Positions 26,200 through 39,500 of a stretch of 64,000 nt of DNA are shown here, in pieces. Numbering within the stretch: the stretch's first letter is position 1; every line of letters starts with the position of its first letter. The position numbers and the translations under genes were made by a program. The notes beneath the pieces are model-generated. The model saw nothing but the letters and a program-made list of their open reading frames with translations. It was not told the DNA's origin and did not search any database. The DNA comes from Antedon mediterranea (lineage: Eukaryota > Echinodermata > Crinoidea > Comatulida > Antedonidae). The stretch spans positions 15,112,288 through 15,176,287 of the forward strand of contig NC_092676.1 in NCBI RefSeq assembly GCF_964355755.1. Direction: 5' to 3'.

Positions 26200-26725
26200 T
26201 TGTAGAGGGCTTTAATGACCAGGCGGAGGACAATGGTGTCTAAGCGAAGTTGAGTTGAAACTCTAGTAGGAGGCCTGCAGGGAAGTCAAAAAAAGTCTTT
26301 CCCGGATAGAAAGCTACATGATTAATTTATTGGCAAATGCCTTGTTGGTTCTTGTTGTCGATTTCTAACTTGCGGCTTGAGCTGCACAGCAGCCTTATGA
26401 TTTTGAAACCATTCACGAGTGATTTTCAGCAGAGAACCGAAAGTTCCCTCTCAGCCCCATGGTTTGAGCTGGATTCCCGCCACCCGATATCGAGTTCCAA
26501 GTCCTCCGCCAATAGTATTTTGCAGATCATATTCTTCGTAAATAAAAGTGTCCACCAGGCAAGATAGGCACAGGATGCCCTACTTTTAAATATTCCTCTC
26601 AAACGAAGTGTGCCATATCGTAGAATTTGCCAATCATGGGGATCCTCATGAGCACCCATCGTCAGGCTCTCTTGTAATTTTTGCACAAAAGAATGTTTTG
26701 TCCGTTCATGAGAATAACGGCTCAC
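26200..26725. other. Higher-GC block of unknown nature
   Basis: Both strands have open frames up to about 100 codons (minus 26725-26426), with Trp/Cys and charged residues, but no family was recognised. Possibly transposon-derived. Confidence 0.25.
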
Positions 26726-26727
26726 TT

Positions 26728-27000
26728 AAAGATGTATTGTCCCCCTGAAAAAATAATTCTTAAAAAAAAGTTGTTGAATATTCCATTTTAATGTAACATA
26801 ATAGTTATCCACTTTGACCAAAAATTGGATCGAAATAAAATGTATTTACTTGAAAAAAAATGTAATTTAAAGCAAAAAATGGTCAAATTGGCTGACAGTC
26901 AATGAATTTTTGGTTACGTTTTTTTATAACCATTTTTTTATTTTGTCATTTTACAATTGAAAACATAATTTTTTTCTCGAAATGTATTTCCTTTTTTCTA
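26728..27000 (+). mobile_element. MITE family B copy
   Basis: It begins taaagatgtattgtccccct and shares interior text with the copies at 12.8 and 34.5 kb, in part in inverted order. It lies just upstream of the CABIN1 promoter region. Confidence 0.6.
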
Positions 27001-27289
27001 TTGTTGGAATGAATGTTTTACTAAAAATGTACTGTAGGCCTATATAATAAATACAGCGACCTATAGTAGTCTGTCTGGGAGTTGCAGCAATAAATTAATA
27101 AAATGTGTCTCCTAACCTATAATAATGATTTTTTTTATGTTGAATTGTGTACGATTTTTTATGCTACGTTGATATATTCCCACCTAAAACTTTAGCATTT
27201 TGGGAATTTATAGGAAATAATTTACAGGGCACAAACTTGATTAAAAAAAGTATATCGTATCGCCAGTTTATTTTTTAGCATGCAGGATA

Positions 27290-27507
27290 CTTTTTTTTAT
27301 ATCACGCCCTCTTTATAATAATAATAACGCGCGTGGGGATTCGGGAATCAAAAGATGGCGAACTCATAATAACAAATTCAACGAAACCAACACACGTCGT
27401 ACGAAGGGAAACATCCATCTAGGAAGCCTAACTAGGCCTAGGCAGGCCTATATGATATGAATCTGAGAAAGATTTTTCTGTGAAGAAGTATATTTTTCTT
27501 GGTTAGA
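27290..27507 (+). promoter_or_regulatory. Probable CABIN1 promoter and 5'UTR
   Basis: A CpG-containing patch (acgcgcg) followed by aaaagATGGCG at 27351-27359 stands out from AT-rich flanks. AAGATGGCG is the YY1-type element commonly at or just after the transcription start of housekeeping genes (known). The ATG in it opens only a 4-codon frame, and a second upstream ATG near 27458 opens 8 codons. Start site and promoter are inferred. Confidence 0.45.
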
Positions 27508-27510
27508 ATG
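27508..27510 (+). CDS. CABIN1: CABIN1 coding exon 1: ATG only (with 5'UTR upstream)
   Basis: The sequence ttagaATG|gtaaag places a start codon directly before a donor in phase 0. Exon 2 opens in phase 0 with IHIAALN, matching the vertebrate start MIRIAALN, so the initiator methionine is best supplied here. The 5'UTR would begin near 27.35 kb and contains two very short upstream ORFs (ATG at about 27355 and 27458). Inferred by phase and homology; no transcript evidence. Confidence 0.6.
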
Positions 27511-30500
27511 GTAAAGCTTCAAATGTTTTTTTTTTATCATAATATATGATTGAAACAATAATGTTTGCCGCTACTACTCTAGCCTCCTAGCTAGCTAGCC
27601 AGGCCTACCTAGTAGGCCTAGCTAGGCCTAGGCCTACTAGGGCCTAGCCTAGTACGTAGTCAAGTCGCCCCATCGAAAAGTCGCCCCAACAGTCAACACA
27701 AACAAAGTCGCCCCATTGCAAAGAAAGTTGCCCCTAAACATTAAAATAGTTTACAAGTGCGTAAAATCAAAATTACGTAATTGATATTCTTGCGCAGTTT
27801 GAACACAAAATATTACAAGGAACGTATAGGCTAGGTAATAAAAAGAGGAAGCCTCGCCGTGTAGTACCGTACACCACTCTAAATTAGGTACGAACGAGTC
27901 CAAAAATTCAAGTCAATATTTTAAAATAAAATTGAGGTAAAAAATCAGAAAAAACACATTTTCAAAAATGTAAATTTTATTAAAATTGACCAACTACTTG
28001 ATTTTATATTAATTTTTAGTCTTTATTTGAATCGGAATTTTGGTATAGGGATTGCTAATAACATTTTGACCTTTTTATAATCGATTTTTAATATTTTGTA
28101 TAAAACATGTAAATCTTTTTACTTCATAGATTTGATTTTTTTTTTTACAGAATGAAGCTTGCAAAATTTACATCATTCTAAAATCCCCTCCCTACCCCCA
28201 ATATTTATTTACATTCCCAACCCCCATCATAAGGAAAGAAAAGTTGGGTATGGGGTTTTATATTAATGTTTCATTTGAATCACATTCAGTATAAATGTAA
28301 AGGATGTGTCCATTCTTCAAATCTACGACGTCATCAGGAAGTTCTGATTCCTGGTTTTATTTCTTTCTTTTCTTTTTTTGGGCCCATATTCAAACTACAG
28401 AAAATAGTTTTTAAATAAAAAACTTTAAATGTACTATAAAATGGTAGTGAAAAGGAAACAGTAAATATAAATATGTACTTAAAAAATACTACTGTACCAC
28501 CACTGATAAAATGTAAATCTATCATTGAAATAAAATAGAATATTTTTACTCATCAATTTCAGTTGTCAAACAATTAAAGTTTGTAAAAATACCTGAAAAC
28601 AAAATAAATCTATTAGAAATTCCTTGATCATATGACCTGCAAATTCATGAATGTGCCAATCAGCAGCCAATTAAATGATGTCATGCGATATTCATTCTAA
28701 ACTGTTTAAGCGTCGGATTTTCAGATATTAGAAATCCACTTAAATCGCCTATAATATGTTTATAATTTGTAATTAAAATTAAACAAAATTATTTAATAAT
28801 ATTTAAGTAATCTTATGTTTTGAATATTCTGACAGTGACACATATCGTTTATTTAATAATATTTAAGTAATCTTATGTTTTGAATATTCTGACAGTGACA
28901 CATATCGTTAATTTACACTAAAAATATATTTATGTTTATGACCCCTAGTGGCTGTATACTCAGAATTATGAAAAAGTAAATCACTATCAATAGCCTTGTT
29001 AGAAAGAATATTGTATGTTTCAATCATGTCCCCTCTATGCCACCTTTCTTCTAGGTTGTTAAATTAAAAATGTTTAACCTTTCTAATAGAACATGCCATG
29101 CAAACTAGGTGAATATCTTTCCATATCTGAGGAGACCATGCCGGACTGCAAATGCAAGATGAGGCCTGATCAATTTAATCATATCAACAACTGATTTATA
29201 TTTAATTGATCTTTTGATAGTACCTAAAACTCGACTCGATTACTGGAGAATGGGGCTCCTGTAGCAGACCTACCACATAGCTTACTTTAAAATACATTTA
29301 GTAGTTGTTTTATTTTACCATTGCGCTAACAATGACTAAAGTAGAATCTCTTCACTTATCATGTTCAACCAATTGCTAGACATTAAATGTTTGTACCATA
29401 ATATGTTTTTTCACTAACAATATTTTAAAATCAATGAGTACAATAGGAAAATACAAGGCTAGTCTGTTATGTTAAGATACTTTCTCAGAAAATTCAACCA
29501 TTATGTAGAAGTACATTTTGTACACTAATATTTCTAGCTAAAAAGTATAGATTATAAATACTGAAATTCCAGTTTTCTTTAAAGATATTTATTATGAATT
29601 ATGAAATTGTTCATCCATCGTGTAATTGAAAAGTTGCTCGCTGTTGGATGCTTATGAAATAAATTTTCACAATGTATTTTTGTTTAGATTCACATAGCTG
29701 CCTTAAATGATGATTCAGGTAATGAATCTGAGTCTGAGCCAGTGATAGAGACAGCTACCAAAGAAGCACAGGTATGTGTACCGTATATTTCGGTGTATAA
29801 GTCGCACTTTTGACACACAAATTTGACCTCTAAATTAAGGGTGCGTCTTATACACCGAACATAAATGCCTCACCACACAGAGTGTACATATTGTCACCTC
29901 GTTGGCTAGGCCTGACTGAGTAGGCTAGGCCTAGCTACAGTGTACTAACGTAACGGCAACCTGCTTCTTCCTAGTTTTCAAGCCATTTTAGCGTGATGTT
30001 ATACTAAATATGATGAAAAGATTTGTTTATTATGGAGCTGTTTTAGGCGCTCCGATAAAACTTCATTTGTAAACGTTTACTATTGGAATAGTATTTATTT
30101 ATAGTTATATGCACGATCGCCGACCGCCGTACCCCCAGCGCAAGCCCCCCTTCGCGGCCACATGTTGTACGGTATTCGAATAGTATATTTTCCAGGTGAT
30201 TATAGCATGGACCTTGCGTACACACTTCTCGGATACATAGATACTAATCGAATACGATTGTCCGTGAAAACGTGCGCCCTCTCGAAATGATCGAGCGAGG
30301 CTAGCCCACACACGTGCGTGTTACACACACGGTCATGCACTCGATGTTGCGGGTGCGAAACTCATGAATAACAAGTTAGAAACAACTTGTTGAGGCTGGG
30401 CGCGGCCGAGCCTAGGTAAGAAAAAACCTAAATAAAGGACGCCGTTGTAGATATAACAAAATATATTATTACAATAATATTGATTACAATTTAAAAAAAA

Positions 30501-33500
30501 ATTGTTTTGATGAAATATAAGGTGCGTCTTATACATCGACGATATAAAAAATACCGATATTTTACTCTCAGTTAGGGGGTGCGACTTATACACCGAAATA
30601 TACGGTACCAGCAGCACTGATTAAGTGTTTTCTATAGCTATTCATTATTTTCCTTTCTGAGGTTTAAAGACACTTTTGTTGATCTTTTATGAAATTATGT
30701 CATATTTTGTATTGGATCCGACCCATATTTTAATATAGCAACATTTTCAGTAACCTTGATGTGTGTTTTTTGACAAGAATAGGAGCAATTCATTATGTTA
30801 TAAATTTAATTCTTAAAGTCAACCTTTAAATGCTTTAAAGCTTTTTTGCTAAAACATTATTTTGTATTAAATTATTGATTTGTTTACATGTGTGGTTTTT
30901 GACAGGAAGCTGAAGCATATGCCCTGTACAATAAAGCACTGGAGTTACAACGTGCAAACTTGCATGAAGAAGCAGAACTTCACTACAAAAAGTTACTCAA
31001 CACAAGCCTATTGAAAAAGGTATCCTAACTAAGTGATTGTATTAGTTGCTTTTTGTGTTTTAAAGTCATGACAGGTATGTTCACATTCAATCATGGAGTG
31101 ACATTCAGTGTCTTGTGTTTAAAACGCTCTGATCATCAGTTCCAAGTGAAAATGTATATGTTCATGATAAATGTATGAAAGTTTGAATCTTAGTAGTTTA
31201 CAGATTTTCAATTTATACAATGATACCTTCAAATCTACTGGGTTTTTTCTACTTGCAGAAGAAGTAATTTTAAACAGTAATTACTGAGATGATAAGGTTT
31301 CCTTTATCTGATTAATTTATGAAAATCATATCGCCAATGCTAACTGTACTGTTGCTGTACAGTATTAAAATTAAAAACTGAAAAACGTTTGATGTTTAAC
31401 TAAAGTTCTGTCTACACTATCAAACTTTATGGGACCAAAAATATTATGTGCCCATATATGGACATAATGATGTGATATCACTCCCATATTTGGGCATATC
31501 ACTATCATATTTGGGCACAAATTTGTTTGTCAAACTAGTTTGATAGTGTAGACAAAGCTTAAATTTGCTGTCAAAGTATATTGTTGCCTGCTAATCTGGG
31601 TCAAGTCCTTTCATTCACTGAAGATCAAAATCACATTTTGGATTAGCGTTTGTAATTATGCCCTGTGATGCTATCTTTATTAACATCACATGCTATGGGT
31701 TGTCTAATGCTAATCTGCGGTCTAGTCTATAAAAATATGTATGCCATGTTTAATACTGTGAGTCTGAACATATTCTCAGTCAAATGAAATTGCAAACTCT
31801 TTTTAAGAAAATAAGGCCACCCTCCCAACTTGATAAGGCCTGTGAAAAAACTGTATAATATCAAATTTATCTTATCTAATATGATCCCCCAAATTAACAA
31901 GCACGAATGTGCGATACTCGGGGTACAGAGAAGCTGTAATGACTTCATAAGACCGGATGTAACGTCACATACACATCAATAAACCTCGCTACCAAATACG
32001 GTACCATCTTCGAGACGTGATATGGCTGCATCCGGTTTGAAATAAAAAATCCGGCTCTATAGCTTTGAGGACATGTCCCTGTAGTATATTCATGCCAAAT
32101 CCCAGCTCAATACTACAATGAATAAGTGAGGAGTAGTACTTTATAATCGCACTATACTCAATATTGTCCGGATGGAAGAAGAAGAGGAAAAGATGAGAGA
32201 GTCCTAGACTCACGTACCCCGAGTAATAAAACGAGATATACTCTATATTACGTATACAGTATATTTCACCATAAAGTTTAAGAAAATAGGTTTTGCCAGG
32301 GCTCGAACTGGGGACCTTCTGCGTGTCAAGCAGACTTGATAACCACTACACTACGAAACCTTTTAAACCAAAAATGTGGGTTACACAAAGTTTTTTAATC
32401 CATTTAAACTACAAATAAATATAGTAATAAGCACAAAGCAAAATAAGAATTTAAAAATTATTTAAAAAAAAGATATACTGTATATCATATTGCGTATACA
32501 GTACTTTTCACCATAAAGTTTTTTAAAAAAAGGTTTCGCCCAGGTTCGAACTGGGGACCTTCTGCATGTTAAGCAGACGTGACAACTACTATGCCAAGAA
32601 GCCGCATATAACAACAAAACGCTGTGGTGTGTCAAACATTGTGGCTTCTTAATTAAACAAATTAATTAACAAATAAAAAACAAATGCCAAATCCCAGCTC
32701 CATACTACAACGAATAAGAGAGGAGTAGTACTTTATAAATCGCACTTTTTACTCAATAGTGTCCGGATGGAAGAAGAAGATGAAAAGATGAGAGAGTCCT
32801 AGACTCAGGTACCCCAAGTAAAAAGGACTATGGCAGTGGTATTTGTTTTCAAAATGCTGCTTTCATCAACATGGTCCAAGGCAACTTGAATTTTGATGCT
32901 TATTTTTTTTATGTCAAAATGGTTTAATTTAATTTGGAAACCAAATTCATGCAATAAAACTAAATATTAAAATGACTTCAGTATAAATCATTTGCATTTC
33001 ATTCATGAATTGTGTACAATCACTAAATACTGAGTAATTCAATTAATTAATAAAATCTAAAAATAAAATGAGACTGCTGTGGTGAATTGATGATTGTGGT
33101 GATTCAAATAACAAGGAATTCAATTATTCAAATACTTTAAAAAGAACCTGTTTACAATAGTTATAGTTTAATTAAATGAGATAATACAATAAGGTAACGG
33201 CATGAACACTTCTGCTATAATTTATAAATAAAGAAAAAAGCACTGGCAGTTGGTTTTAATTTATTTTGTTTGCTGTTCTTCCTGTAACAGTTTTTACTGT
33301 AGACATTGATGACTCATGTGTGTGTGACAATGCAAGTGATTCTTTGTAAAACTCATAATACTATATTAATACAACATTAGATGTTAATATTGATCCAACT
33401 AACCTATAACATCTTTTAACTTATTCAATTTGCTATAGACGATATGAATATCCACCAGAACTATTTCTTCTTGTATTATACGTGCTTTTTTTTATATTTT

Positions 33501-36500
33501 TTTTAACCATATTTAATGAGGGTGATCCATCCAGCTATTGCTGATCATTAGGGACCCTCAGAGGTCCACAAGACAAGATGCTTTTACATAAACAAAGTCT
33601 AATTACAAGTCTTTGGGAGTGGAGTTGTAATTTGGTCCTTTGAAAAAATCTTGACTTGTGACAGGACTTGAACCCAGGACCCTTGGAGTGGTAGCCAAGC
33701 ATCATAACCACCAAGCCACAACTCCACTAACACAAGCTTCCCGTGCCGGGAATCGAACCCGGGCCGCGTGGGTGAAATCCTAACCCCTAGCTTGCTGTTG
33801 CAAGGGGCTAAAAATGTTTAATACAGTACTACTAATTAGAAATGTACTTTAAAAAAAAAGGCGCATAAGTTTAGAAACACATGTTAAACATGCACAGAAA
33901 TATATTTTAAACATGTATACCTTTTTCTTTGTTCTTCTTTTAATACCATTTTTCCCTCCAGCTTTTCCATTCTTCAATGTTATAGGCTTACTTTCTTTTG
34001 ATCCACTGTGACCCATTTTCTTCAATATTATATAACAGAAATTGTTAGTATATCCAGTTTTTATCTAAAAATCCAAGAGAGTCTTCTTAGGCTTATATTA
34101 ATGCTGATTTTCTGAAAAACTTGTAATATTCGGTAATGCTGTGTATAACAGTCTAGATGAACAATTATATGAAGCTGACTGAAACATAATCTTGTTTAGG
34201 TGTTGGTTGTGTCCTCTCTCTACTTTACAAAACCTACAAATAAGTAAATAAGTTTAATTAAAAAAATTAATTGATTTAATTCCTTGTAAAAATGTGAGTA
34301 TAAAAATGATTTTTTTAAAGCATATAGTATCTGGTAACTTTGTTGGTGGTCTAAAGCTAAAGATGTTAAATAGTAAAATTAAAATAATTGTTCCTTTTGT
34401 TCAGCTTATATTCAACAATTTCACTTACTACAGTGATTATTTGAGTGGAGTTCAGGTAGTATTTATACTTGGAAAAAAGTCCTAATTATTTTAAAGATGT
34501 ATTGTCCCCCAAAAGCATGACAAATGAAGGTTAATAAAAAAAGACTTTGAATAGGTCATTTTGCAGTTTTAAAAAAGTTAATAATTTTTGTAGGAAAAAA
34601 AAATTAAGAAAAGTTTGTAATTTATAAAAAGACAAAATTAACAGTTAAATTCAACCAAAACCCCATTGACTTCTAGTCAATCTGACTATTTTCTCCTTTG
34701 AATTACAGTGTTTTCAGGTAAATAAATCAAAGTGAACAACTATTATGTGACATTAAAATGGCATATTCAACAAACAAATTATTTTTTCAGAGGCACAATA
34801 TCTTTAATGCTTCTAAGCATTTAATTGGTTTTTTTTATATGTTGGGTGCTTATTAAAATTGTGATGGTAATAACACAAAATACATTTTAATATAACAAAA
34901 TATTGTTACACTAGGCAGTAGCACATGAAGACAGTAACCCTGAGCAGATACTTCATCAACCTGGGTTCATGCTCAAGTATTCTACTTACAAGAATTTAGC
35001 AAGCTTGGCATCTCAGAAAACAGATAAAAAGACAGCAATGGAATTTTACCTTGAGGTGAGACAAGTATATACCCCTTCTATAACTGCCAACATTGGTCCA
35101 CAAAACAATGATCCAGTATTATTTATAGTTAGGATAGTGCAAGCAGTTTAAAAATGTAACTTTGATTTTTTTCTTGTAGGCTATTAACATTGATTCAACT
35201 GATGTATCTTTGTGGTATAAAATAGGCAATTTAGCCTTAGAGTTGGTACATATTCCTCTGGCTAGAATAGCATTTGAACAAGCCTACCAATGTAACCCAA
35301 AGCACTGGCCTAGTCTTGACAGTCTATGTACTGTTTTATATGCTTTGTGTGACTACCCAGGTAAGTGAATTTATGTTTTCAACACTTCAACTGAGATGCT
35401 TTGCCTTTGTTGAATTCATTTTAACAAATAGTTTTGATCAATCAAATCAACTCTCTCAATCCAAAATTATTGAAATTGTATTCAGATAAAGACATTTGTA
35501 CCAATTTAAACATATAACAATAGTTTTTCATTGTTCTCTTTTTTAAAGTTCTTTCATTGTACTGTAATTATTGTATACAATTGTATTTCTTATGTTAATG
35601 AGCAGGCTGTTTATACTACATTGCTAAGTGTTTTGAACTTGATTCCTGCTACCCAAAAGGTAATTATTTTCTTTAATTATCATGATGTAGATGTTTTTGT
35701 AAAATGCTTTGACTTAAAACATATTATTAGGCAAGGAGAGAAGGGAAGGGAGGCTAGCGTAGTAGCCTAGGGTTCTCATATTTTACATATGCTATATAAT
35801 ATAACATTGTAATGCATGAAAATACAGTTAGAATATAAATGAATTCATTTTAAATTCAGTTTTACTATGTTCTGTAGGTCATGTTTTACGAAAAAAGATC
35901 TTTTCTGAGCAGCCATCACTTGAAAGAGATACCTTTGTGTTGTTTCAACAATGGTAAGATTTTTTTCAGTGCCTTCTAATTGAAAGAATAGATCATTTGC
36001 ACATGACATCACATACGCCAGACAACGTTGCGATGTATAGGAGGTGCCGGAATGTAGGTGGTTTTATACGCATTGACAATACCTTTAAAGGAATGTGCTG
36101 GCACACACATGAAAACTTAATTTGTACTTTTAGTGTAAAATCCTGTAGAATACAGCCTCTCCTGATACAAGGCCTAGCTCAGACTGTCTAGCTGAAATAA
36201 TAACATTTGAAATAGAATAAAACTGTTTTAGGTGGTATATTTATTTTTATATTATATACCTCTTGCATGTCCATAAGAATACAAGAATATGTTAGAAATA
36301 TACCAAAAAAATTAAGAAGCTTGCACTTTTGTAGAGTAGCTACACTCGAAACTCGTTGAATGTTGTGTGTATGACCAGATAGAATAAGATTTTCACGGCC
36401 CGACGGGACATATTAACCTTGGCCTAGCCTTTAAGGAGGTCATCTACTTTTTAAAATGTTATATGCCATTTCAAATTTCAAATAAACTGTAGAGTAGGCG

Positions 36501-39500
36501 AGTTGTCTTATATTCAATTATTGATTGTAACACGATGTGAACAGCAATAATGAACACAAAAGCCTGTCGCAAAGCCAAATATTTGTCCAGGTACCACCAA
36601 GATGGCCAAAAATGTGACGTCAGCACCTGTACATGTTGTGATTACAATATATCATTTCATATTAAAGTATGGCTGGCTATACATTTCTTAAAGGTAAAAT
36701 TGAGAATGCCAACCAATGTTTTTATTGATATACAGTATCATATCCCTTCTGGAGTAAATTTTGAGAAATTTCCTCTTACCTCTTTGTAGGCATAACATAA
36801 AGTACTGCATACCTTTATTTACTAGTATTTTTTCCAATGCAATTCTTAAAACAATAATAGTTATTTCTAATTTGCAACTGTATATCTAGTGCTCTGACAT
36901 CTGCCCTATGACATTTAATGTTTTGCTGGTTATAACCAACCCAGTCTAATACTTTACACATGAAGCACATTTTGTTGATTTATGTTGCCACATTTTTACA
37001 TGTAAAATCAATCAAAGATTAAATTGTAATGCTTAATAATTCAAATCTAGATACCAATACCAAGACATTTTTAAAGTTTGAGGTAACATTTTTTCAAGCA
37101 TATGTTTTGTTTTATGTCTTTTTTTTAGGAATGAAGAGCACTACAATGATGATAGTTGCCAAGACCATTCTCAGAAGGTATTTTAGAAAATATATAAATT
37201 TAACATACAGTACAGTTATTACTTACTGCTTCGTTCCCACACATAACCCTTCGTAGTCAACACGTGGGCCATTGTTTTTTGATTGCGAACTTACAAAATA
37301 TTGTGTTTTGACCGCGATCCCATGCTCTCCCATGAAAGGCATTTGTCTTTTGATCGCGATCCCACATGCTCCCATGCTATATCACGGGAAGGTATTGTTT
37401 TGCTATTCCTCCAATCTCCAGGTATCAAAAGATAACAATGCTAGTATAATAACTTGGATCGACGAATTCTACCCCAACAGTTACGCCCGAGTAGGCCTTC
37501 CTAGCTACAGGCCTTGGCTAGGCCCAGAGCCTAGCGATTGTTGATATTAAATATTAAAAATGTTTCGTTTCCATTTCGTCGGACGTGATTTTCTCTAGAA
37601 AACTTGATTTAAAACAATAACCTGGTCGATAACCTCAAACACGCGTGAAGGCGGTGGATATATGCAGCATTTATGCTAAACAAAAGATGTACACAGTACC
37701 TAGATTTTGTGTCACATGACACGAAAATGTTCCTACATCTTTTTTCCTCCAAAATCTGGTCGGGACAAGAAAAATCTTAACATGGAATATATATTGATTT
37801 CGCATATATTTTCTTAATGTTCCCAGCCTAGGCTCAGTGTTTTTATAATTCACTAACCTAAAGATAGGATTAAATAATTTAGAGCGACGTAGGCCGCCTA
37901 TACCTAGCCTCCTACAGTAGGTTCGAGTCCTTTGTCAACGTCCAGCCAAATCAGGCTAACTGGTGCATAGGGTGCCTACGAAAAATACATTGTGTGTGTG
38001 CACACATTGTCCATGCTTCTAAAAAGTCGATGACAGTGGACTGTATTACTCTACGAACCATCCTACGATCGACGTGTAATTATAATAACCATCATAGTAC
38101 GCTGCTGACTACGATACGAACAATACATTGTAGGCCGGCTACTTTCACAACAATGACATTAGGCCTAGTTGCAAATCCTGCATTGGTGACATGTAAGGTG
38201 TGTGAAGCCAATAGATATTGGGGCAGGGGAAGCTGAAACATTGAGTAAAACGATGGCTAGGCCAAATGTGAACATATCGCCCATATTATACTCTCGAAAC
38301 TGTGTGCCTACACTGGTTGATAGGCCTGAGCAGCTTCAACACTTTGTATAAGCACTTGGTGACTGCTCATTACTGTAAATTCTATTTTCCACCAATATAT
38401 ACAAATAAATAGGCTAATGTATCTAAGACACTGTATAAATAAGACTCAGGTGCCAGCGAGCCATAGCATCAAAAAGTTGCTGTGTAATATGATGTTGAAG
38501 TCCTATCAGCTGGCTGAAAATTACCCACATACTGTAGGCCAACAATTTTTATTGTAAATTTTAAAAAGGTTTAATTAGTTAAAACTGGGAAGACATTTTT
38601 TATTTAATTTTTTTAATTTTTTTTATACAGTATACTGAATAAATGTAACCAAATGAATGCATGACATATATTGCCTTTGTAATTGTCTTATAATGGTCGA
38701 ATGATCATTCTCATTACGTGCAATAATTATATGAAACTGTAACTTAATTATTAATGACTAGAAGAAATACCTGCCCCAGAGTGGCTACATCTCTCCAACC
38801 ATACTTCAGTGTAATACCTTTCCAGAACAATCTAATTTGAATACTTCAGTACTCCTTCAAACCCCCAATGCCCTCCCCAAGAATGGTTGAAATGTCATTT
38901 TGATACCCCATGTGTATGGATGCATGCAATAGCAGCCAAAGTGGTGAATTCAGACCTCATATAACCTGTAATTATTCAAAGTAGCAAATTATTTCTAATG
39001 GTTTTCAGTGTTTTTAAAATAGATGGTTATAAATGTTTGAAAATGGTTTCACATTTTTGAAGCACAAAAAAACAAGGTCTTAAAGCACTGAAAACAAGTA
39101 AAAAGTTAATTGAGGTTCAACTTAATCTCAGACTTTTCAAGACTGTGGCGTCTCCTATCCTAGTAAAGCTATAGAAACAATGACTAAATGGACAAAAATC
39201 AGAATGCTACTGTAATTATGAATTAAAAATGTAATGTTCCACAACTATAAATGATTGCTCTGAATTGAATGCATTAGTGTCACATTGTCAAATGGTACCA
39301 AAGGATGAGACATGAAATTAAGCGTAATAACTGTTGATATCACTTGATCTCTTTTTGTTACAAATTTATTATTAATATGTCTCGTAATTTGACTAGTATT
39401 GGTCAGTTTTATCTAGTTTTTCCTGCTGAATCAGAAGTTTGTTAAAAAAGGAAATGTTGCATTTCCTTAAAGAAACTCGATAAGTGAATGCTTGAAGTGC

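Larger units (their letters stand above)
32092..32825. repeat. Composite repeat: two tRNA-bearing units between direct repeats
   Basis: About 135-bp direct repeats (starting tgccaaatcccagctc, about 32094-32228 and 32688-32824) flank two ~243-bp-spaced copies of a tRNA-like sequence, each preceded by tatacagta...caccataaagtt. It lies in CABIN1 intron 3. Confidence 0.8.

Noticed and set aside
26337-26725. Overlapping frames of 76-99 codons on both strands
   Set aside because: No recognised domain, and both strands are equally open, so coding status cannot be supported.
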